Positions 35,801-47,800 of a DNA stretch of 64,000 bases are shown in pieces; the stretch's first letter is position 1, and every line of letters begins with the position of its first letter. Below the pieces are notes generated by a model, which worked only from the letters and a program-made list of their open reading frames with translations, was not told the DNA's origin and ran no database searches. The position numbers and the translations under genes were made by a program. This DNA is from Membranipora membranacea (Eukaryota; Bryozoa; Gymnolaemata; Cheilostomatida; Membraniporidae), in NCBI GenBank assembly GCA_914767715.1, contig OU612069.1, forward strand, positions 9,051,387-9,115,386. The letters are read 5' to 3'.

Positions 35801-38800
35801 TGTTTTTTTCGAACATATGGTCTAATTTGCTTCTTGCATAGATTGGTGTGAAATAAAATTCACCGTCATAATTCCATGCATAGCATGAATACACGATTGA
35901 TATAATATATTCATATAATTCATAAATATATTCATATACAATTCATATAATATTGAGTTTATGAAAATAAGGTTTAAATTTTTTTTTTAAATATGACCTT
36001 TCTTACCTGGTAGCTTAGCTGAGAACGTTACACCTGTTCGGGCTGACCCACCCTTATTATTCGGTAAGGATTTCATATTTCTTGCACTACTGCTGGCTGT
36101 ATTAGCATTATTAGCTGCAACACCTTGTAGTAGACTTTGTATTGCCTGGACAAATACAAATGAAGTAACAATGAAGTAGAAACGTTGATGAAACTCATAA
36201 AAACTTAAACACGGTTAGTGGTCCCCTCGTGTTTTGTATCCACTTTGGCCACATGTCAAATTGTTTCGCCTTACTCAGGCCTAACCACTAATAAGTTTTC
36301 AACCAATATTCTTGGTTTGGGCTTCTAGGATCATCAGGGGAAAAGATGTCAACATTATAACATAACATTATGCCGTCTACTGTCAAAAAATGGGCAAATC
36401 GAAGTTCATTTTATAATTAATAAAAATACAAAGAGAGGGGTTTAAATCAATAAATAAAAGACAAATATCAATGAACAGGTCTAGCTAGTCAACCAAACGC
36501 AAATAAGCAGTTGATCAATGATACCAAGTTCCCTCATATAATCCAACTGTCCTAATCATTAGTTATTATGTAATAACTCTATGGTCCTAATATCCAATAT
36601 GCAAATAACCAGCCAGCCAGCCAATCAATCGTGGTCAGGCCATGATTATAAAATCAAACAGACGAACCAACACGACTATTACCTCAGGAGTCGTATCTGT
36701 GTACTGCTGATGGAGAGATCGGAGTTCCTGCTGAACTCTCATCAGCTTCTCCTTCTCCTCCATCAGTGTCTTCAGCTCCAGCTTCTGCTCCTCCATCCTC
36801 TGCAGGTAGAATACCTCTGACTCAGCTCGGCTACAATAACATGAGTAAATATTATAAACAAGCTAGATCTAATTTCTGAGGCAACCTGCTGGACAGATAA
36901 TGATAGCCATGTACTATTTTGAGCGGTAAGAATCAAGTGGATATCAATCCATCAATCGAAGAATATCAACATGATTGAAATGTTTACAATAATAAGACCT
37001 GGTTTGGGCAAACTTGCTTCGCCTGCCATATACTACTTGTTGAAGCAAAAGATGAAGGTTGCCTGGTGCAAGTTTACAGTATTCACCTGCTTCCTGGGGT
37101 AGAAGGTGGAAGAGTAAGACTGTTTGGCTATATATCAAGTCTTGTCGTCAAATATGCAGTATAAACCCGACTCAACAAAACTTCGTTCGATGTTAAATGA
37201 AACCGTAACATTTAATGCGTATCCAAAATTGTTACCCAATCTCCATACTCTTACTTACAAATAACTTACTGCATATTCCCAAGAAAACAGACATAAAGTT
37301 TGATGGTAAAGTTACTCAGCTTACCTGTCAACTGTACCAGCCTGAGATTGTACATCACTCTCCTCAGCAGCAGCTGCATTAGAGGCATTCCGATTGGCTG
37401 CAGCTAATTGACCTAATTTCTGATTCGCTGCTCTGCTTCCAGCCGAGTTTTGATTGGCTTGTTTTGGGGATTTCCTGGTTCTGGGTGGGGACTTCTGCCT
37501 ACTCTGTTCATAAAGGTCTGAGAAGCTTTGAGCTCCAGAAGTTGTTGAGACCTGTATGATGATAATATAGTGTGTGTCACAATCTCACAGACAACTAGAT
37601 GAAAACTCCACAGCATTCCTTGTCATAACTGGTGTACTGATAACACAAGATCTATCAACTACATGGTAATTGCAAGTACTCGATTTATTGCGATAATCAA
37701 CTCGGTGAGAATTTCCAGGCCCTTTTTTCCACCAGGACACTTTCCGATCACTACTTGTCTCATCAAACTCTTCAAATGAGCTGATATTTGACATCATGGA
37801 TAGTGGGCTTTTACTCATTTAGGTTTGTGCGACAGTAAAACATATCAAAACAACAACCATCATGACAACTTGCAAATTAAACACCGTTGCAAATATTGAC
37901 CCACTGTTTGTAGCTGTATTTGTCCATAGAAGTTTTGTTCAAGAAAATCGGGTAGAAACTGAACCGAGATGTTCTTGTTTGACTAATATCAACTAGAAGA
38001 CAAAATTATGATTATAGTTCAGTCTGTTTATACCTTAGACACAGTTGATTCACACTCAGATGCTGTGTCATCCATCGCTGACGCTGCCAGCTCAGCCAGA
38101 TCTTCAGGTAACACCTCTGCTGACTCAGGCCACTGCTGTACCATACCGACCAGAGCCTGAAGTCGGGCCAACCTCTCACGTGCTGAGTTCAGCTTCCTGT
38201 GAGAAATATTATTTGAATATTGAATGCTCCAAAAAACTGTTCGGCCATTTTATCCCCTTATGTCACATTGACCACTTTTTTTGTGACCCAAACGGTCGTA
38301 ACGTATGTATGGGCAGACTCTTATCGATCCCAAATGGCCTGGGAGAGAAAAAGCTTTGGGCGACATACAAAATGCCCCTTTACTACCTGAGGTACTCATG
38401 TGGAACAGTCAGCACTAGAATATATGATAATACTATAAAAAAAATTGAAGTGAAAATGAAACACTAGCAATTACTTTGACCCAGTTGTTACATGCGTTCT
38501 TCTTACCTGACTTTTTCCTGAATTTCAGGATCATTGCCGAAGTCACCCACAGATATATTGGAATCGAGATCACTTGTATCCTCAGATATACTTCTGGTTT
38601 GGTTCTCTCTAACTCTAGTGGCCTTCACCAATGACCTTTAATAATGGTACAGGGGTATAAGAGTCAATTTGCAAACGCTACAACCTACAAGTACCGGTAA
38701 GTATCGGTAAGTACCGGTAAGCCACATGAACATGACCCCGACACTCAAAAATTGTTGAGTCTACCGGTCAAACTTAATCTTCCTCAAGATGCTTTCTGCA

Positions 38801-41800
38801 TGATTTGGACAGCACAAAGTAATTGCTCCCAATATGACCAACTCATAATACTGGAAATCCTGGACAATAAACCTGTCGAGTCAGCGACAGCAACACTACA
38901 GCTGCAAGTCATAGATTTTACGGAGTTGAGATTATTGGTACATCAAATCAATTAGCACCGATCAGTGACCTTTTTTATAAGCCCTGCCCACTTTGATCAG
39001 TGACCTTAATATAAGCCCCGCCCACTTACCTGAGATTACCATTGAGTGACATATCTTCCTCGTCTCCCACCTCACTCTCACTGACAGATGGAGGAGCCTG
39101 CTGACGACCAGCGAGTGCAGGTGCCCCTGCTCCTGCTAAGGCTACCGAGTAGTGCTGAAACACCTGAGCTGAGGCTTCAGACTGCAAATAAACAGGGATT
39201 ACAATAAAAAAATAAGATAGAATTATTTTATTACAATAATTTGTCAATCACATATGTTTTCCCATCACCACCACTCGACCAATTGAAAATAATATGTACT
39301 GCAAATAACTAGGGATCACGACATGATGCTAGAAAACTTTGGAAATGAGAGAGAATGAGGATAAATAAGTATCTATTTGTCCACCACATTTGATATTTTC
39401 ATATCACCACTACTCAGTCACTTCACATGTTAATTCAGTGCTAACAGTTTTGTCATCTCTAAAACTATCTTTTAAATTAATGGGGGCCTTTTTAATGAAT
39501 AGAGAGGAACTGACCAGAATCTTGCCTTTAAACTGATTTATATGATAATGACAATAAATTGCATCACTTAGAAGCCGGTGAAGAATTCAAGTTCAAATTG
39601 AAGATTATTTTTCATTTGCGGAAGACAACACATTTATTACCAAAATGGTAGCGGCTTTGAACAAATAGAGTTGATAATCAGTCATTGAGAGAAAATAAAA
39701 ATCTCTGTAGTTCATAGCGAGACTAGCCAATGTGTATGCTCTGATATGATTGGCTGTTGGGTGGGAGAGAGAGCCAATGACGGGCCATCGAGAGCACCAA
39801 CTGAGATATAATGAAAGTGAAACTGAATTATTAAACATTCACTATAATATATAGGTACTTTCAGGAAAGTACCATCTGACCCGGCATCGGATCTTTCACA
39901 CCCACCGGCCAATCAGAGACAACACATTGGCTAAGCTTGACAGAATCAATGAAAATTTGCTTCATCATCTCGGCGACTATACAATAACATACCTCCGATT
40001 GATCGAGATCGGTGACAGTTTGAGAATTGTCGTCATGGATGAAGTAATTACCGGCCTGATAATACTGTACTAGATCTCTGAGCTGATCAAGTCTGCCTCT
40101 TACCTCCTCCAACTTCCTGTTGTGACAAAAAGAAATTCAGAATAAAACTGATTGGAATCACTTATATACAACTCTAATTTTACCATGTAACTTGTGCACA
40201 ATTTTGATTTGTGCCATTTAACTCATGCAGAATTTAAATTTGTACCATATAGCTCAACTGCCTCTATAAATACTTGTATATTTTCAAGTCATATGATGAT
40301 GATTATGTAGATGAAAAAGCCTAGAGCTAGCAGCTTCAAGATCAATAGAAAAAAGTCAACTAGATTCAGTCCTAAGGTGTGGCAACCAATAAATAAGGTC
40401 CTCATCACCGCCTGATAAGTAAACCAGTGTTTGATCCAGCTTGCCTGCATTCAGAATTGCTTCCCCTCAACAGATCAGACGCAGACTCAAATTCAGGCAA
40501 CTGGATCAAACTTGATCTATTTGTGAATATGTGACAGAGTCACATTTAGGAAAAGCATTTTGAGTAGTATTGATTTAGAAGTCCTCACTGGCAGTTAGCC
40601 ATCACCCACACTGACATCAAGACTGCACTATTATCATGTGGTCATCTGATTGTTAGAATGAGTACCTAACATATATAACAGTATCCACTCCTAATTAGTA
40701 AAATTGAACTCGGGTCGCCACACCTAATTCCTTGTGATGGTACTCTTACTAAATGAATTAATTCACTCCCTATCGATCAGAGATACCCATGCAATAGTAT
40801 ATCACGTGATCAGTGTGGATGAAAAAGTCAAGCTAATTAAAGGATTTTGTTTGAAACACAACAAATTCTCTCATCGATTTTGATTGGACATAACAACATT
40901 TGGATTTCATTTGATCAGTGAATGGCCAATCAAATGTCACCCTTACCTGAGTTTGCTCTCCTGCTCCATGACATCTAATACCGTCTCAGCCTGTCCAGCT
41001 GTCACTCCCGCAGAGCTTGTCTGCTCCTGTCTATCTCTGATAACACGCCCTGTCACCGTCGACTCTGAGGCAGTACCATCATCTAAGTAACACAAAAAGC
41101 GGGGGAGATAACCATCAAAAAACTCTGAATTAAATCCATAGTATTTAGAAAGCTAGATTGTAATAAATGAAATTAATTATCCATGTTGGCACCTAAGTCT
41201 CGCTCAAAGCGCCAGCCGGTCATTCACACTTGAAAATGAATGGGTGTTCTCCTACAAATTTGTATTCCAGGCCAATGAGAGCATTGTGTATCTGCACAAT
41301 TTTACCCAATGATTTCGCCCTCGAGACGCCAAGACAGTATTTACCAAAACACACCAACTTCACCGCATAACGTAAGCGTTACACTCCCAATGTTTACATA
41401 AAAATTTCGAAAAAGTTTGAAAAGACTAGTGAATGATGTGGTATATTTATATGTGCTATATATTGTCAAAATAGAAACATGATGTTTTACCATGTAGAAC
41501 ATATATTTTATTGAAAGTGAGGACAACTTTTAAATCAGAGGTGAAAGTGCTCTAGGCCTACTAGTGGAGAAAAGAAAAAGAATTTTCTTTTACCTGAGTT
41601 GAGGCGTCTCAGAGCCTTTCCTATAATAATTGCCAGATCCGTTTTGAAACCCTTAAAGCCAGTGGGGAAGGCGCTGCTCAATTAATTAAATCCGTCTTTA
41701 GACCGAATTTTGATTAAAATTTACATTTTATTGAGTTTATTACCATAATTACTTCTTATATTATCAGACTATATCTAAAAGTATTGAAAAAATGAATTAC

Positions 41801-44800
41801 TGAGGACCAGACACATACAACTTACCGTTGTGTTTTCTATATTCTCTCAACGTCTGCAGTTCTCCCAACAAGTGCTCCATCTGACTTCTCTTATCCTGTA
41901 ACTCTCTCAGCTTATTACTGAGTTGTCTCCTTTCTGGATTTGTGCTCGTCTCGGAATCCTCGCCATCTGTGAGGGAATCCCCTCCTTCAGCAAGGGAATC
42001 GGCGCCTTCAGCTATGGAATCCCTGGGCTCTATGAGGGATGCCATATCAACGGACTGCTGCTGGGCATTTGACATGGTTGACTGCATCTGCCTCAATGTC
42101 TGTAAAAACAAGGGAAATAAGTGTGTGGAAACTCATATTTTGTACTGAAATTTCATCAAACAAACCAAAAATACTAAAGCGACGATCTGACATGCTGAAA
42201 TTATTTTTCAATTTGTAGTTGTAAATTATGAGACTCTCATTAAGTAATGTGTGATGTAGATGTTTTGCTCATTTCTCAGACACGAAATCTTGTGAGTTAA
42301 TATGGGTTAATATTGGGTTACCAGACTTCTTGAAGCCGTAAAAACATGTGACAGATGTGGCTGTGTAGCGATTTAGAAATGCTATCGATAAATAAAATGA
42401 TCCCACACGGACCATCAAATTGTTATATTACATCAAGCCATATCAAATTAGCCACTTTGATCTACTCATCCAGGCCATGAACATAGGTTGTCAATTGCAA
42501 CCACAGCTTCCTCAAATGATAATCTAGTACATAGATAACAAAAAAAAAAACTAACTCCCTACTAGTGAACTATTCACTTACATCTAGTCTCTGTTGGTCA
42601 TCCATCTGATTACTGAGATTCTCATCAAATACAGATTTAAGATGAAGCAGTCTCTCCCTCAAAGCCTGCAAGAAAAAAAGTATAATCTAATAGTATTTAG
42701 GTTCATTAACATGGTATCACAAATAATGATCTGGCGTATTGACAATGGATCCGCTGTGAATGTCACTTTTTTTGTTGCTAGGTAGAACATCACATCTGTG
42801 GCACAAGCACAGAGTTAGTGAGTCCGCTGATGGAAACTCTCAAACCTTAAGACATGACAATAGCAATATGTGACAAGCTGAACACTAGCCGACCCCAACA
42901 AATGTTCATGTCTGATAAAATGAGGGCGCCTGAGTATCGGAGAACACTAATGATAACAAACTACAGCCATAACGGGCAGCCATTATGATAACCTTACACC
43001 GGATGTGTTCAATGCATACCTGTAACTCGGCAGGAACCTCTGGTTCACCCTCTCTAGTTGGGGGTGGGTCAGCATAACCTCCTTCATCTACAGACACTAT
43101 TTCCAGGTCCTCAGTCTCAGCTTCTGACTCAGATGATTCTTCATCATCCTGCAAAAGAAATGGAAATGGACATTTTCAAAAACAACCCAACTCAAATCTG
43201 ACATGGAATACCGAAAGCGCTACCATATGACCCGTCGAAGATATTTTGGTACTTGCACTTGCCTTTTTTATCTTTCATTAACACGGAATAGCTAAATTTG
43301 ATAGCTAGAGTATTCTCTCTTCATTTTAATGAGGAATTTTATACATTTGTCCATTACATTTGATGAGTAAAATTATTGCTATGCTGTTTGCTTCAGACAA
43401 TGCAGGTTTAACCACACGGGTCATAAAAATGATTTCTTTCCCACAAGTCGATGCGTTTTTTAGTATAAACTGACCTCTTCATCATCATCTGCTGCTCCAT
43501 CTTGTTCATTCTCATCTTCATCCTTGTCTTCATCATAGCCCCGTCCATTTTGTGTGCTCAAGCCACGCCCACTTCTAGCTGCTGCACTGATATTTGATAC
43601 TTTGAGTGTATTGTTTGGTGTTGGGTTGGAGTCATCTTGTTCTGATTCGTCGGCTCTTTGCTGTAGGTCTAACAATTCAGCCTGTCTCTCATGTAAAGCT
43701 TTCAACTAAAAAGAAAAGAGATAATATTTTGATGAGATCTAAATCTGAGCAATTGAGATGAATATTATTACTGCTAAAGTTAAATGAAGCTGATCACTTC
43801 TGAAAATGGTTTAATAGGCAGTTTTCTGAGATCTGATTTATGCCTCAATTCGGAGTTGTCCTCTCTTTCAATTTGGTACTTTTAACCCACGCTGCATTGG
43901 AAAAACGTTCTGAAAGAGGGTTATCTTGAAAACCGCTTATGTTAGGACAGGGTTTCCAAACATAGGAGGCTTGAATGTTGATGAATCTTAATTTTAGTGA
44001 CGAAATTCACGAATAATTCAATGAAATTTGGCCGCAAACCTAGCAGTAATTGATATAATTGACTATCCGAATACCAAAATAATTTCCCAAACTATGTCCC
44101 TATCAGTTTTCAATGGTGGGTCCCAGCAATGGGCCATGTAAGGCCAATAAACCTAACACGTACGCTGTGTTTCATAGGGTGGCAATGGTGGATTGGAAAG
44201 TGCTATGGGATGAGAGAACACAACTCCGAGTAGTGGATAGCGGGCTATCTAATTACCGCCATCGACCCATTCTTTTTTGGGGATGGTGAGATGGCGCAAT
44301 CGGTTAGCGCGCTTGCTATTCACTGCCAGGCGATTAGTGCCGCAGGAGTTGTGGGTTCGAGTCCAACTGGGGGAGCTTTCATTGTTGATTGTTCCAGCCC
44401 CCAGCACCCTCGGGTGTATACCTCTCCTAACATAAGCAGTTTTCAAGAAAACCCTCTTTTCAGCACGTTTTTCCTATGCGGCGTGGGTTAAAAGTACCAA
44501 ACTGGAGAGAGAACAACTCTGAATCGAGGTCTAAATCAGAGCTCAGAAAACTGTCTATTTTTTTTTGTAAAACTGCTGACTCATGAACTTTTACCTCAGG
44601 CTCCACCTTAAAATAAATCTGTATGGCCTCAACACAACATAATGTTGGTTGCCACACACCTACATTCAAAGACAGCATGGGTACACAAAATCCTTTGTAT
44701 AAAAGCAAGGCATCCATTTAGGTTTCAAGTAATGTTCAACGCTTTATTTAATTCAAATGGGTCATAATTTATTTGGGTTCGTCTAGTTAAAAAATTTATA

Positions 44801-47800
44801 TATCCTCTTTGAGTTGACAAATCTTCCAAGATTATAGACATTCGATCAAATTTCAGGCGTCAAGCCACTAAACCTTACCATCCTCTGTTGGTCTAGCATT
44901 TTCTTGAGAAGATCTCTCTGTTTTCTCAGAGCATTAACTTCTGCTTCTTTATCTGATTGCTACAATCGAACATTCAAAACGCGACAATATAAGAAATTTC
45001 AATTCACAGTTAATTTCCCAACTCGATTGGAGTTGCCCTTTGAATCACGTGCAAACTGTCGGTTTGTTTGCAGTTTTGGGCCCTAGCAGATAAAGTAATG
45101 GTGACACAAATACAACCAATCCTTGGTTTTCTAGGAGATGTCAAGGAGTATCCCACTATGCAAAATTCTTGGTTGCCCAGCGAGGTTAGGTCAATGAGAA
45201 GATAGATAACAGATTGATCTAATATTCCTGAGAAACTAAGAGTCACATTGCATCGTGGGAAATGTGTCAACATAACCTATTGACGCTCAGCACCCATTAA
45301 ATATGGCACATCTAATGACTAGCTGATGGCAACGGAGAGGTGGTGCTACAAAACTCAAAACTTCCCCCACTAGTCAGCACTATCTGCTAGATGTGATTAA
45401 TGGAGAGGCAAAAGCTTTTGTTTATTAGAGGTCACGTTGAAGCTTGATGATTGATCATGAAAAAAAAGATATGAAAAGGACTGTTAGACACTAAACAGCT
45501 GTAGAAGAATCACTGTCAAAAAGTGCTCAGAGCGATCATCAAGCTGAATCGATTTATATCATGGACGTCCTTTGCCAATTTAAATAAGATTGTTAGCCTA
45601 TTAATATGGCTGTGTTGTGAGGAGGAACATGCAATTGTCACAGAAAAGCGAGTAAATGTGCAAAAACACATGACACATAGCTGCCAGTATGGCACAACCC
45701 CACCGACATATACATTTTACATGTAAGCGCCAAATAATATAACCAGGATTGTCCCATGCTAGAGGATGTCAAGACAGCAAAGATGTAGTTCCATGTTGCC
45801 AAACTGCAGGACTTTTGATAGGATATTGGATATGGTATTAAACCATGCAAGCACAGCTTTAGATCTCAAACCATTCATACTATTTGTGCAACTTTCATGT
45901 CGTAAGTGGGTGGCGGATGGTGGAATGGAACTACATTTGAAGTCTCGTGTTAGGAATGAGTAACAGCTAGCCTTTATATGTGATGGTGAAACGCAGAAAT
46001 GCGTTACGCAATATGCAAAACGCATAACGCGATGCAGAAATTATAATCGAGACTAGTGAAACATAAATCAGTTCTAGATAGAAAGAGCCAAATGGTCACG
46101 ATGCCTGACTGTAGAGCAATCATCTTTATCGACTGAGATTTGACTCCTCAAGGATCCACCAAACTTAACCATTTGCTTACTTTGGTTGGTTGAAAATTGT
46201 TGAAATACCTTTCGAACCGTTTTGAAACAGAAATTGTTGAAAGTAAGAAAGATCAATATATAGCTAGGCTTGTTACCCATTCCTCGCTGCAGAGAAGCTG
46301 TGCCAGGGGTAAATATCTAGTGAGCTTAACAATTTTTAATATTTAAACAGAAGGTACAACCAGAAAAATTGTGTAGTGTTGTTAAAATTCAAATTTGACT
46401 AATAGCCACATAATATTATCCCTGACAATGAGCTTCAAAGCAGCAGAGTTGGCTGTGTGTGTCACGTGTTTCTGCTCACCTCGCCGGGGGTCAGGTCAGT
46501 GTCCGAGACGACAGCCGTCACTCTATCAGACTCTCCGCTAACAGTCAGAATGTCGAACCCATCAGACGATGACATCACACTCTCCTGCTCCACAAACTCG
46601 ACACCAAGCAGCTCATCAAACGGCTGGTTAGTGATGCTGCGTATCGGCAGATTTGTCTGCTTCAAACGCGGAGACCCCGGTGGGCGATTCGCAGATAGCC
46701 TGCCATTGCTTTTCTTTAAGATTCTATTTAGATTCAGTGATTTTGATTTGTGTGCATCATTCCTGCTTTTACTGCCGCTACTATGAGCAGGAGAGTCGGC
46801 ATGGTGAAAGTCACCATCCACCTCGTCGCTGATGAACAAATCAACATTAGACTGTACTTGGCGAGGTCCGGAGGTGAGCCGCGTTCCCAGGTTGTCGTTA
46901 GTAAGTGTTCTGTTCAGACTTGAGTCAGTAAGAGCCCCAACAGTGCTGCTCTGTCGACTTTCACCGCTTCCTGTTGAGCCAGTGGCCGAGTTGGGAATGG
47001 ATGACATGTCCGAGTGGAACCCCATGTGAGACTCGATGTTGGGCCTGGTGAATGCATTCCATGTGCGATCCTGTGTTGTGAGAGTTAGCGGTAAATTAGT
47101 TGACTAAGTGAACGATTAAACCCCCACTATTGTGATACCACCAAACATTACCCAATAAGTTTAACTCATTTGTGGATTATCTGTGTGCTAACACCAACTG
47201 AACTTGATGAGACCCAAGGACTGACGCTTATCTTTCCTTTCAAATTTCCACAACTTTGAAACTTATGCAGTACATGATTTCCTATTGATGGGAAAGTAGA
47301 CTTACATGCAGATTCTGATGATAGCACCAAAGCTGCTTATGTATCTCAATATGAAAAAACTTTGTACAAACAACAGGAAAATTACCAAAGTGGTTTCTAC
47401 GGAGATACACTACCAGCATCGGGATCATCTTCAAGGCCTGAGTGTAGTCTTTGAGGCACCCGTACTACTAGTAATAAAAACAACTCAGGATCACAGCTAT
47501 GGTTATAATTCCTCAGTGATGATGATCATACTAACAGTGTATATATTTTTAGTTTTTTCAAGACTGACCAAAGTCCAAAGCATGTTATAGTTGGGCAGTT
47601 ACTTATGCTAAAGTTTTGTCAGATTTGCTTGGTAAAAAAGTTCAATGCTCTACTTGGCATGAATTATTGATTGTGGAAAAAGTGCCTTCCATAAGGGAAG
47701 GTAACTCTAATTCTATGCATTATGATGGCAGTCTCCTGCAAGTGCTTGTTTCTTCTATTGTACTTCCGGGGGACTGTGACATCATAATACAGAGAATGGA

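Larger units (their letters stand above)
28788..36145 (-). other. PCM1: PCM1 exons 20-29: central low-complexity region
   Basis: Exons: 36007-36145, 35337-35426, 34134-34289, 33569-33760, 33003-33215, 31618-31821 (with longer forms), 30697-30846, 30060-30235, 29461-29596, 28788-29058. Exon 22 contains TLGTWGDSED followed in exon 23 by GYPSDGLLQVEEEEEAY; the human protein has the same TWGG...DGYLSEG...EEEEE order. Exon 24 ends in DQLDATTEMCQHLLQEQ, matching the human QLDFSVNICQTLMQDQQ block. Exon 28 ends PLDLDKLIKRR and exon 29 is Ala/Ser-rich. The distal part diverges freely from vertebrates, so exons 26 and 27 rest mainly on splice sites and phase. Confidence 0.85.
36683..44959 (-). other. 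PCM1: PCM1 exons 8-19: central coiled-coil region
   Basis: Exons: 44879-44959, 43475-43705, 43020-43148, 42582-42665, 41826-42099, 40947-41082, 39993-40116, 39030-39181, 38507-38635, 38034-38196, 37325-37551, 36683-36830; residues about 481-1106. Successive coiled-coil segments alternate with acidic linkers: ALRKQRDLLKKMLDQQ (exon 8), the LLGEL block (exon 12), LEEVRGRLDQLRDLVQYY (exon 14), SARERLARLQALV (exon 17) and a long Glu/Lys/Gln helix in exon 19. This is the order found in vertebrate PCM1. Exon 12 also carries three and a half copies of a 21-nt repeat encoding a DS(I/L)xEG-type heptad, at roughly 41,945-42,030. Exons 9-10 are Asp/Glu-rich. Confidence 0.92.

Noticed and set aside
35643-35894. 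83-codon minus-strand open frame in a PCM1 intron
   Set aside because: AT-rich, no splice sites that fit PCM1 phase, no recognised family.
38045-38467. 140-codon plus-strand open frame
   Set aside because: Opposite strand of PCM1 exon 17 and its intron; shadow of a real exon.
41590-41640. Exon-like segment ending CTCAG|GTAAAAG on the minus strand
   Set aside because: Exons 12 and 13 already join in phase; including it would break the frame and no acceptor is evident.
44282-44375. Possible tRNA gene
   Set aside because: Same reasoning: repeated with a body at 20,105; nested in a TIR element.
46457-46786. 109-codon plus-strand open frame
   Set aside because: Antisense shadow of PCM1 exon 7.
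47306-47590. 94-codon plus-strand open frame
   Set aside because: Runs into the fold-back MITE and lies antisense in a PCM1 intron; no motif.
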